Below, piece after piece: positions 1-6,385 of a DNA stretch of 12,465 bases (the first letter of the stretch is position 1; every line of letters begins with the position of its first letter). Below the pieces are notes generated by a model that saw only the letters and a list, made by a program, of their open reading frames with translations, had not been told where the DNA came from and made no database searches. The stretch is taken from the NCBI GenBank assembly GCA_023245115.1, contig JAHFKX010000008.1, positions 4,284 through 16,748 of the forward strand. Reading direction: 5' to 3'. This DNA is from Candidatus Woesearchaeota archaeon. GTDB lineage: Archaea; Nanobdellota; Nanobdellia; UBA10117. The position numbers were made by a program, and so were the translations under genes.

Positions 1-677
1 CTCGTGTTAACAATTTCCGGTTGATTTGGGTGCGACATAATATTACATACAACAATTTTTAACGCATCTGATTTTTTAATTGCGTCAGAAATTTCTTTTG
101 TTAGCAGTACGCCTGCCAGTGACATCATGACGCCCGGCGCAATGACTATTGCGTTTGCTTTTTTGATTGCTTTAGTAACTGCGGTTGTTGTTGCGGCGTC
201 TGGTGACAGGAAAAAACTTTTAATTTCTTCTTTTGGCTGACGGTTTATTATGTTGTGCTCGCCGATTATTTTTTTGCCGGAAATTGTTTCGGCGCCAATA
301 TGTATGCTTTCGTCAGTTGCTGGCATGGCAATGCCATTGCACTTCAGCGATTTGCATAATTTTATTGCGGCCGCAGTCAATGAGCCATAATTCAGTGCGG
401 CTGCGGCTAGTATTATATTGCCAACGCTTGTACCAGTTAATTCTCCACTAGAAAATCTAAAATCAAAGGATGTTTTTAGAGCAGAATTTTTCATAATCGC
501 GCTGATGCACTGCCGCAAATCCCCAACGGCTGGCAGGCCAAGCTGTTTTCGCAGCTCACCGCTGTGGCCACCGTTATCTGTTACTGCCACTATGGCTGTT
601 GGTTTTATTCCTTTTTCTGCTAACCCGCGCAAAATTGCAGAGTGCCCTGTGCCGCATCCTATTGTTACTATTTTCAT
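1..677 (-). CDS. GlmR/YvcK (CofD-like) family UDP-sugar-binding regulator, 3' end cut by window edge
   Basis: The 225 visible residues match the YvcK/GlmR branch of the CofD-like fold. Landmarks are a glycine-rich nucleotide loop IVTIGCGTGHSAILRGL (3-19), VTDNGGHSGELRKQLGLPAV (32-51) followed by GDLRQC (52-57), FRFSSGELTGTSVGN (73-87), APGVMMSL (180-187) and VVCNIMSHPNQPEI (209-222). In Bacillus the family member binds UDP-GlcNAc/UDP-glucose and stimulates GlmS, steering carbon into amino sugars; true CofD instead makes a coenzyme F420 precursor. The N-terminal motif here resembles YvcK more than CofD. Family members are usually a little over 300 residues, so roughly 90 residues should lie beyond position 1. 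The ATG at 677 lies 2 bp after the nucleotidyltransferase stop, so it is co-transcribed. Sitting in an operon with GlmS makes a GlmR-like role the leading inference; an F420 enzyme is less likely. Confidence 0.87.
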   Translation of the reverse strand, partial: MKIVTIGCGTGHSAILRGLAEKGIKPTAIVAVTDNGGHSGELRKQLGLPAVGDLRQCISAIMKNSALKTSFDFRFSSGELTGTSVGNIILAAAALNYGSLTAAAIKLCKSLKCNGIAMPATDESIHIGAETISGKKIIGEHNIINRQPKEEIKSFFLSPDAATTTAVTKAIKKANAIVIAPGVMMSLAGVLLTKEISDAIKKSDALKIVVCNIMSHPNQPEIVNT

Positions 678-679
678 AT

Positions 680-2071
680 TTAGTTAAGTATATCGCTAAT
701 TTGTTCAAGAGTATTTATGCAAAAGTCTGGTTCTCCATCTGTGTTGTTGCTTAACAGTACAGTCTTGAAACCAAGTTTTTTTGCCAGTTCGAGGTCACGA
801 TGCCACGAATCGCCAACTATGAGTATATTTTTTGGTTCAAAACCAGATTTTTTTAAAATGGCCTGAAAATACGAATCAGATGGCTTAAGCTCGCCTGCAT
901 CCTCGCACGACAATATGAACTGGAAGTAATCTTTCGGCGTTGTTAGTAGTTTACTGAGCTTGGCATGCAGATTAATTTTGTATTCGTCGCTGAAAACGGC
1001 TAGCAAATAATTTTTTTTCAGATTTCCAAGAAGTTGTGATGTTTCTTTGCTGAATTTTATTTGTGTAAGAATATTTTGCCAAAATATCTCTATTGAAGCA
1101 CTTATGATATTTTGATTTGGTGTTGTGCCTATTGACTTTAACGTTTCAGATAGGCCAAACTCCCTGCTCCTGCTCCTCAAATCGCGTGATTCTGATAATA
1201 TTATTGAATCTATTTTATTTTTATATGCGGCTAGTAAGTTTGATTTTTGTATGTTTAGTTTTTTTTCCAAATATGTGAATTGGGCGTCATATGCCTGTTT
1301 TGTGTCTGGCGAATAAAGTGTTTTATCTGCATCAAAAATAATTGCTTTTACTTCTGTTTTTGCAATTAGTCGTTTCGCCTTTTCTATGTCTGCTGGCGTA
1401 CCGAGATCAACCCTCTGGCCATCAAAAATGTAACTATCTGCTTTGTAGCCTGCACCAAGCAAATACTGTGGAGGAAATTGCTCCTTTTCGTACTCAAAAA
1501 TTTCATTTTCTACAACATCAAAGAATTTTGTGCTCATGATGTACGTGCCGAGGACGGCATAGTTACTTGGCGCTGCTTCCGGCGTTGGTTTTTCGATAAT
1601 CCCGATTATTTTCCCATTTTCATCAAATTTTACAATACCACTTCTCGACGGGTCAGTTGTTGTTCTGATCGCTAGGAAGGACTGAGTGGTGTCTTGATTG
1701 CTGTTAAAGGCAGTTACTAACTCTTTTACCAGATTTATTTCAGTTAAACTGTCGCCGTACTGCACAAGAAAAAAGTCTTCGCCAGATAAATATTCTTTGC
1801 ACTGGCGTATTGCCTCTGCGGTGCCGGTCTGCTGCTCCTGAATAGCGTATTTTATTTTTAATCCCTGAAATGAATTGCCCAGTTCTTTTTGTATACGCTG
1901 TTTCTTTGGCGAAATAACTAAGATTACTTCGCTGAGCCCTGCTTCTTTCATGCGTTCGAGCTGGTAATGCATGAATGGCTTGCCAAAAATCAGAATCATT
2001 TCTTTTGCTATGCTGTCAGATATCGGTCGCATGCGCTTACCCTCGCCAGCCGCGAGAATTACCGCTTTCAT
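680..2071 (-). CDS. Sugar-1-phosphate nucleotidyltransferase fused to a C-terminal HAD hydrolase domain
   Basis: This is a two-domain protein of 463 residues counted from the ATG at 2071. Residues 1-237 are a nucleotidyltransferase of the RmlA/GlmU type: AVILAAGEGKRMRP (3-16), QEQQTGTAEAI (78-88), metal-site VQYGDSL (103-109), GIVKFDENGKIIGIIEKP (145-162) and DLGTPADIEKA (222-232). Residues 241-463 are a HAD domain with all four motifs: DADKT (247-251), VFSD (359-362), ELKPSD (394-399) and VGDSWHRD (419-426), so it looks catalytically intact. The probable reaction is UTP + GlcNAc-1-P -> UDP-GlcNAc, but glucose-1-P or another sugar is possible; substrate is inferred from neighbours. There is no left-handed beta-helix acetyltransferase half as in bifunctional archaeal GlmU. 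A TTG at 2083 in the same frame would add four residues and overlap the upstream gene. ATG 2071 is preferred because MKAVILAAG is the standard N-terminus and it follows the upstream TAG by one base. Confidence 0.88.
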   Translation of the reverse strand: MKAVILAAGEGKRMRPISDSIAKEMILIFGKPFMHYQLERMKEAGLSEVILVISPKKQRIQKELGNSFQGLKIKYAIQEQQTGTAEAIRQCKEYLSGEDFFLVQYGDSLTEINLVKELVTAFNSNQDTTQSFLAIRTTTDPSRSGIVKFDENGKIIGIIEKPTPEAAPSNYAVLGTYIMSTKFFDVVENEIFEYEKEQFPPQYLLGAGYKADSYIFDGQRVDLGTPADIEKAKRLIAKTEVKAIIFDADKTLYSPDTKQAYDAQFTYLEKKLNIQKSNLLAAYKNKIDSIILSESRDLRSRSREFGLSETLKSIGTTPNQNIISASIEIFWQNILTQIKFSKETSQLLGNLKKNYLLAVFSDEYKINLHAKLSKLLTTPKDYFQFILSCEDAGELKPSDSYFQAILKKSGFEPKNILIVGDSWHRDLELAKKLGFKTVLLSNNTDGEPDFCINTLEQISDILN

Positions 2072-2072
2072 T

Positions 2073-2543
2073 CTACGTATCAATCCTCATTTCAACTTCT
2101 CCAGTTTCTTTCATGCCACACTTCTGGTAAAATTGCACATTTTCTTTTGAGCACTCAAGTATAACTTTGTGGCAACCATATTGTTTCGCAATTTTGTGCA
2201 ACTCCGTAACAAGCAGTTTGCCTACGCCTTTTTTTCTGCAACTCGCATGCGTGACAACATTTTCGATGTGTCCGTATGGCCTGCCGCCATGCGTAAGATT
2301 TTGCTGTATCAGTAACGTTGCTGACCCAACAATTTGTCCACCAGATTCGCACACAAATATATGGTGATTTTTATCGGCGATTATTTCCTCTAAGACTGTT
2401 TTGAGTCTTTCTTGGTCTTCAGTTTCGTGTGACTTTAGCGGGCTTAGCTGGTATAATATTGGCAAAAGTTGCCCTATGTCATCTATCCTAACTTTACGTA
2501 TGTTTAAATCCGAATCTGTTTTGTATGTGGCAGGGCTGGTCAT
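2073..2543 (-). CDS. Glucosamine-6-phosphate N-acetyltransferase, eukaryotic GNA1-like GNAT
   Basis: This 156-residue single-domain GNAT probably moves acetyl from acetyl-CoA to GlcN-6-P, giving GlcNAc-6-P. Beyond the acetyl-CoA loop CRKKGVGKLL (102-111), several stretches closely follow yeast and human GNA1 as I remember them. GGQIVGSATLLI (68-79) parallels human GQIVATATLII. GHIENVV (91-97) parallels yeast GHIEDIAV. YGCHKVILECSKENVQFYQK (122-141), then CGM, parallels yeast YGCYKIILDCDEKNVKFYEKCGF. The C-terminal VEMRI parallels yeast VEMQIRK. Length also fits (yeast about 159). The ATG overlaps the upstream HAD stop by 4 bp (2540-2543), showing translational coupling, and the next gene starts one base after its stop. 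Known bacterial and archaeal routes usually acetylate GlcN-1-P with GlmU, so a GNA1-type enzyme is notable here. A GNAT acting on another amino sugar is the main alternative. Confidence 0.86.
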   Translation of the reverse strand: MTSPATYKTDSDLNIRKVRIDDIGQLLPILYQLSPLKSHETEDQERLKTVLEEIIADKNHHIFVCESGGQIVGSATLLIQQNLTHGGRPYGHIENVVTHASCRKKGVGKLLVTELHKIAKQYGCHKVILECSKENVQFYQKCGMKETGEVEMRIDT

Positions 2544-3217
2544 TTTCTAACACTCCGTATCATAGTACTGTTTTGCAGCATATTTGGGATAGTTTTATGA
2601 ACCTCATCTGCTGCGGAAAAATCTGCTCCATTCAAGAACTGGTTCGGAACTGCTATGCAGTAAAGGCCAGCTTCTTTTGCAGCCATCACTCCGGACAAAG
2701 AATCTTCAAGTGCAAAGCAGTCTCTCGGTTTGAGGTGCATTGACTTGGTTGCAGCCAAGTATGCTTTAGTTTTGCTGCCAAATACTTCCGCGGAATTAAT
2801 TGACGTGAACTGCCGTCGGATTTTTGTGGCATCCAAAATTTTATTGATTATATCCTGCGGTGATGAAGATGCCAGGGAAATTTTAATTCTATTTTTTTCC
2901 AAAATAAGCAGAAGGTCAAGGTAACCATCATTAAGCTTTATACCAGTGCTACTGATAGCCATAACTTCGTTTTGCCGGGCAATTAGTGCATCTTTTTCAG
3001 ATAGTGACAGGCCATATTTTTCCCGAAACATTTGTATGTCTTCGACTGGCGGCCTGCCGACGTACTGCCTATGCTCATCGCGCGAGTAGGAAATTCCGAA
3101 TTGTTGCAAAAAGTTTTTTGTACCTGCAAACCATAATTCTTCTGTATCAGCAACTACTCCATCCATATCAGAAACGAATCCTAGGAACTTTTTTTTCGCA
3201 GTAACATATTTTTTCAT
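2540..3217 (-). CDS. HAD-superfamily protein, beta-phosphoglucomutase-like (phosphatase or mutase)
   Basis: This 225-residue HAD protein has the subclass I cap arrangement seen in beta-phosphoglucomutase and sugar phosphatases. Motif I is SDMDGVVADTE (16-26), with nucleophile D17 and acid/base D19. The helical cap covers roughly 27-95, including YVGRPP (52-57). Motif II is LASSS (115-119), motif III SKTKAYLAA (148-156, K149 or K151), and motif IV ALEDSLSGVMAAKEAG (169-184). Position between GlmS and GNA1 suggests work on a hexose or amino-sugar phosphate. A mutase acting on alpha-GlcNAc phosphate would be stereochemically odd for this family, whose known mutase handles beta-glucose phosphates, so a phosphatase or repair role is at least as likely. 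Translation probably starts at ATG 3217, with GGTGA about 8 bases upstream. The stop overlaps the GNA1-like start. No separate promoter was seen, so it is probably read through from glmS. Confidence 0.85.
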   Translation of the reverse strand: MKKYVTAKKKFLGFVSDMDGVVADTEELWFAGTKNFLQQFGISYSRDEHRQYVGRPPVEDIQMFREKYGLSLSEKDALIARQNEVMAISSTGIKLNDGYLDLLLILEKNRIKISLASSSPQDIINKILDATKIRRQFTSINSAEVFGSKTKAYLAATKSMHLKPRDCFALEDSLSGVMAAKEAGLYCIAVPNQFLNGADFSAADEVHKTIPNMLQNSTMIRSVRK

Positions 3218-3395
3218 TTATTTCACCGTCACACAGCCGCAATAACAAAAAATGCTTTGCATTTTTTGAGACCAAGAAAAATCTTGTGAGATTTTTCTTT
3301 GGAATCGGCTGGCGCTTTTAGCGAATGCGGTCTGCGACCGCATGCACTTTAGTGCCATAATTTCTTTCGGATTATTACCTATTTTCATATTCGTT
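3218..3395. repeat. Hairpin-dense block between glmS and the HAD gene, with a cloverleaf-like part
   Basis: Five near-contiguous inverted repeats lie in 110 bp. H1 at 3246-3268 has a 10-bp stem with TTT loop. H2 at 3274-3299 has an 11-bp stem with TGTG loop, extendable to 3272-3302 with one bulged T. H3 at 3313-3323 has 4 bp. H4 at 3325-3343 has an 8-bp stem (ATGCGGTC/GACCGCAT). H5 at 3344-3355 has a 5-bp stem. A 6-bp outer stem (CAGCCG 3234-3239 with CGGCTG 3306-3311) encloses H1 and H2, so the RNA or single strand could form a three-way junction. The block is bordered by an imperfect direct repeat (3217-3232 and 3395-3410, 14 of 16 identical) that includes the last codons and stop of glmS. 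On the minus strand it also reads as a 56-codon open frame (3388 to 3218). It could be an attenuator or mRNA-processing element, or a small non-autonomous mobile element. Confidence 0.75.
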
Positions 3396-5165
3396 TTACT
3401 TCACCGTAACTGACTTCGCCAGATTTCTTGGCTTGTCCGGATCACAGCCGCGCAGGATGGCAAGCTGGTAAGCGAGTATTTGTATCGGGATAATCTGGCA
3501 AATAGAGTTTGCTTCCTCTGCCTCACGAACTTTTATCCATGCATCGAAAACAGGATTATTGTTTGGGCCAACTCCGGTGATATAGCCGCCGCGAGCCTTT
3601 AGCTCCATTGCATTGCTGAGAGTTTCTTTTTCAGTTTCATTTGATGTAAACACAATACATGGCGTGCCGTGTTCTATCATGGCGATTGAGCCGTGCTTTA
3701 GTTCGCCGCCAGCATAAGCCTCAGCGTGAATGTATGACATTTCTTTTATTTTGAGAGCCGCTTCCAGTGCGGTCGGATATTGCAGGCCACGGCCAATCAG
3801 ATAAACATGCTCAGCATAGCGTAAATTTTCTGCAATCCGTTGCAGGAATTTACGAACACTATCTGATGTCAGATAATATATGTGGCGCACTAAATCCCGT
3901 AATTTTTCACGGCCTTCGTCATATTTGCCAGCCAGTTCATACGCCAGCAGCGTTAGGATTGCAAGCTGCGATGTGTACGCTTTCGTTGAGATGACACATA
4001 TCTCTGGGCCAGCTCGCTGTAAAATTGACTTGTCGGATTCGCGCATCACGGACGAGCCCATTGTGTTTACGATTGAAATTACTTTTGCGCCGGCGATTTT
4101 TGCGGCACGAATCGCGCCAAGCGTATCGGCGCTTTCTCCGGATTGTGATACTACGATAATTAAATCATTTGGCGTTAAAAAATTCTTAAAATTCAAAAAT
4201 TCGTGGGCAAGGTAGAACGTTGTTTGTAATTTTGCAATTTTTGCGAAAATATATGTTGCGTGCATGCATGCATAGGATGCAGTGCCCACCGCAGAAATAT
4301 ATACTCTGCTCGCTTTTTTTATTTCTTCAGCGACGTCTTTTATTATTTCGCTGTTTATACTGCACGCCCGTTCTATGACTTGTGCTTGTTCTGTTACTTC
4401 TTTCATGAAAAAATGTTCGAAGTTTCCTTTTTTTGCCTGTTCGGCATCCCAGTCTATGCTGTCAATAGGCCGGTGGACAAATGAATTTTCCTTAAGGTTG
4501 AAGATAGAAATTTCTTTCCCGTCTAGAATTGCCATGTCAAGCTCTGCCAGAAATATAACTTTTTTCGTATAATCCAGAAATGCTGGTACGTCTGATGCAA
4601 CAAAAAATTCGGCATCACCAACACCAATTACCAGTGGGGCTTCCTTGCGGATCGCTACGAGTTTATTCTCACCTTCATGCATAGCAACTATTGCGTACTG
4701 GCCTTCGAGGTGTTTTAGTGAGCGCTTGCAGGCTTCAATAAAATCATAACCCTTGCGCATGTGATATTCTATTGTTTTTGGAATTATTTCAGTATCTGTT
4801 TGTGAATAAAATATCATGCCCTGTGATTCGAGAAATGTGCGCTGTGCCTGAAAATTTTCTATTATGCCGTTGTGCACAACTATTATTTTTTTGTCCTGCG
4901 AATTATGCGGATGTGTGTTTGCTTCTGTTACGCCGCCATGTGTTGCCCAGCGCGTGTGGCCAAATGCGAGGCCCGAGGCAGGCAGGCCGAGCTCTTGCAC
5001 AGTAACCTGGCCAATCTTGCCGACCCGCCGCAAAACTGTGATATCTTTGTCGGTCTTTACTGCGAAACCGAATGAATCATACCCGCGATACTCAAGGCGT
5101 TTCAGGCCTTCGACAACAATCTCGCTGGCATTACGCGGCCCTATGTAGCCAATGATTCCACACAT
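3396..5165 (-). CDS. glmS: Glutamine--fructose-6-phosphate aminotransferase (isomerizing)
   Basis: This makes glucosamine-6-P from fructose-6-P and glutamine, the committed step to UDP-GlcNAc. The 589 residues carry both halves intact. The class II glutaminase (1-235) has the N-terminal nucleophile Cys2 in MCGIIGYIG, RGYDSFGF (27-34), GHTRWATHG (69-77), HNG (98-100) and SQTDTE (121-126). The linker FFMKEVTEQ (252-260) leads to two SIS sugar-isomerase domains, with SQSGESADT (340-348), STKAYTSQ (393-400), HAEAYAGGELKHG (480-492) and the closing LAKSVTVK (582-589). Slightly shorter than the E. coli enzyme (about 609), with no missing core motif. Cys2 must follow the initiator Met, which fixes the start at 5165. 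It is probably the first gene of the operon that continues through the GNA1-like and GlmR-like genes, and has its own TATA box. No glmS ribozyme is present; the leader is too short for one. Confidence 0.97.
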   Translation of the reverse strand: MCGIIGYIGPRNASEIVVEGLKRLEYRGYDSFGFAVKTDKDITVLRRVGKIGQVTVQELGLPASGLAFGHTRWATHGGVTEANTHPHNSQDKKIIVVHNGIIENFQAQRTFLESQGMIFYSQTDTEIIPKTIEYHMRKGYDFIEACKRSLKHLEGQYAIVAMHEGENKLVAIRKEAPLVIGVGDAEFFVASDVPAFLDYTKKVIFLAELDMAILDGKEISIFNLKENSFVHRPIDSIDWDAEQAKKGNFEHFFMKEVTEQAQVIERACSINSEIIKDVAEEIKKASRVYISAVGTASYACMHATYIFAKIAKLQTTFYLAHEFLNFKNFLTPNDLIIVVSQSGESADTLGAIRAAKIAGAKVISIVNTMGSSVMRESDKSILQRAGPEICVISTKAYTSQLAILTLLAYELAGKYDEGREKLRDLVRHIYYLTSDSVRKFLQRIAENLRYAEHVYLIGRGLQYPTALEAALKIKEMSYIHAEAYAGGELKHGSIAMIEHGTPCIVFTSNETEKETLSNAMELKARGGYITGVGPNNNPVFDAWIKVREAEEANSICQIIPIQILAYQLAILRGCDPDKPRNLAKSVTVK

Positions 5166-5202
5166 TCCAACTACTCCAACTCGGAGAACGTTTCACGGAA
5201 AG

Positions 5203-5210
5203 ATTTATAT
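5203..5210 (-). promoter_or_regulatory. Archaeal TATA box of glmS
   Basis: On the minus strand the sequence reads ATATAAAT, centred about 41 bp before the glmS ATG. A start roughly 25 bp downstream would leave a leader of about 16 bases. The leader region holds two copies of AGTTGGA, the first followed by GT; the GGAG within this repeat can serve as a ribosome-binding site. This is the only strong promoter seen for the operon to its left. Confidence 0.7.
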
Positions 5211-5255
5211 GGGTTGCGGTTAGATTTTGTAATTAGGTGTAAGTAACATATTATT

Positions 5256-5609
5256 TTAGAATGGTTCGTGTGGTGGAGGTGCTGACTTGTATGGCTTTAC
5301 GGTGAACACATACGTGTTTCTTATTTTGCACAGTCCGGCGAGATATGCTTCGATGAAGACTACCTTGCATTCTTCAAATGTGGCTTGTAACTTACCGCGT
5401 AATTCTAATTTGGATGCTTTTGGAGCAACGTCTAGGTCTTCGAGTATGTCCGCTAATTCTATTTTTCCTGCGCGTTTGGCGCCATCCAATCTAACTCTTA
5501 TTAAAAAATTACACGGCATGTCGAGAGAACCGTAGTAATATAATTCTAAAACCCGTGCGTCGAGATATTTTCCAAGCGCGATATTTTTAGGTGGATTTAC
5601 CTTTGCCAT
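5256..5609 (-). CDS. Uncharacterised 117-residue protein
   Basis: Not recognised. It is soluble, with no signal peptide or membrane segment. A mixed alpha/beta pattern is visible: LDARVLELYYYGSLDM (16-31) and NFLIRVRLDG (34-43) resemble strand pairs. The helix-like KIELADILEDLD (49-60) follows, and then strand-like stretches KLELRGKLQATF (67-78), KVVFIEAYLAGL (82-93) and NTYVFTVKPY (98-107). A short proline-rich tail APPPHEPF ends the protein. A compact beta-rich fold is likely. The start at 5609 is supported by a TATA box about 25 bp upstream, giving a leaderless transcript. It lies 32 bp downstream of the 247-codon gene and may form a functional unit with it and the 502-codon gene. I have a loose recollection of similar small proteins in DPANN genomes but cannot verify it. 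Confidence 0.8.
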   Translation of the reverse strand: MAKVNPPKNIALGKYLDARVLELYYYGSLDMPCNFLIRVRLDGAKRAGKIELADILEDLDVAPKASKLELRGKLQATFEECKVVFIEAYLAGLCKIRNTYVFTVKPYKSAPPPHEPF

Positions 5610-5630
5610 TGGTTCGGAAAACTGTTAGCG

Positions 5631-5638
5631 TATAAAAA
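5631..5638 (-). promoter_or_regulatory. TATA box for the 117-residue protein gene
   Basis: The minus strand reads TTTTTATA, centred 25-26 bp upstream of the ATG at 5609, so transcription would begin at or next to the start codon. It lies in the 32-bp gap after the 247-codon gene, so the small gene can be transcribed separately as well as by read-through. Confidence 0.6.
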
Positions 5639-5641
5639 GTT

Positions 5642-6385
5642 TTATATGCTCTCGTCCCTAATCCTGATTCGCTTGTATTTTTCTTCGGGCTTTTCACCTG
5701 CGGCTGGCAATCCGCTGTGCTCGAACTGCTGCAATGTCTCGGCTATTTTGTATTCCGCGTAAGTTCCGCCCAAATATTCGGAAACGCGTTGTACGAGCAG
5801 CTGCCTTTCGGAAGGATGAAGCTCGAAGGGCTGGCCGGGTGCAATGCCTTCCCTCGCCACGTAATGTGCAAGTGTTGCCTGCAGCCTGCTACCAGTGGAT
5901 TCATGTGCAGCATAAGTGGCCTGCTGTGCGAACATTTCTTTTTTGGCTGTTTCCGGAATAAGCTGTTCGATGGACTGGCCAGGGGCAAGCTGTTGTTCCA
6001 GTTCTGCAGGTTTTGAATAATCTACTGGTTTTGCATCCGTGCGTGTGGCCGGCCGCAATGCTGTTCTGATTTCTTCGGTTGTTTTTTCTTTTATTTCTTC
6101 TGGCTCTTCGCCAACTGTTTCTTCAAGCCGCTGTGGTTCAAATCTTTGCTCTAAGTTCGGTGAATCTTTTATATTTCGTAAAATGGCCTCTAAACTTTTT
6201 TTGACATCTTTGTTTAGTTTTGTCCCCAATAGTTTTCTGATGTACAGCAGGCGTTCAGCAGGCGATTTTAATGAATATATCCGCTTTTTAATTTTGTATG
6301 CTACTATTCCTATGTCAAGACTAACTTTTAGCGGGACTGTGCGGCTTGCTTTAGATGGTGGCGTAGCTCTGGCTTTTTTTACCAT
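5642..6385 (-). CDS. Uncharacterised 247-residue protein with charged linker
   Basis: Not recognised. A basic N-terminal tail (about 1-20, KKARATPPSKASR) is followed by two probable helices (about 26-95, rich in K, L and I). A glutamate/proline-rich disordered-looking linker (about 96-150) holds EEPEEIKEKTTEEI. A C-terminal helical region (about 150-230) includes FELHPSERQLLVQRVSEYLG, and the tail is basic (KYKRIRIRDESI). No membrane segment or known catalytic motif is visible. Its ATG lies inside the end of the 502-codon gene (7-bp overlap, 6379-6385), showing translational coupling and suggesting that the two proteins work together, possibly as complex partners. No separate promoter was found. 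Confidence 0.82.
   Translation of the reverse strand: MVKKARATPPSKASRTVPLKVSLDIGIVAYKIKKRIYSLKSPAERLLYIRKLLGTKLNKDVKKSLEAILRNIKDSPNLEQRFEPQRLEETVGEEPEEIKEKTTEEIRTALRPATRTDAKPVDYSKPAELEQQLAPGQSIEQLIPETAKKEMFAQQATYAAHESTGSRLQATLAHYVAREGIAPGQPFELHPSERQLLVQRVSEYLGGTYAEYKIAETLQQFEHSGLPAAGEKPEEKYKRIRIRDESI

Noticed and set aside
233..687. Plus-strand open frames opposite the GlmR-like gene
   Set aside because: They are antisense to a clearly conserved protein and have compositions typical of shadow frames.
2072..2083. TTG start at 2083 for the nucleotidyltransferase
   Set aside because: It adds only MIRR before the standard MKAVILAAG N-terminus and overlaps the GNA1-like gene; the ATG at 2071 fits better.
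3246..3302. Intrinsic bacterial-type terminators
   Set aside because: H1 and H2 are AT-rich and lie in an archaeal operon; on the minus strand they are followed by tightly packed pathway genes with no new promoter, so full termination is unlikely, though attenuation remains possible.
3234..3355. CRISPR array or tRNA in the hairpin block
   Set aside because: The stems differ in sequence, with no regular repeat-spacer unit, and no tRNA D- or T-loop consensus was found.
5166..5255. glmS ribozyme or riboswitch upstream of glmS
   Set aside because: Only 90 bp separate the genes, the predicted leader is about 16 bases, and no ribozyme core is seen.
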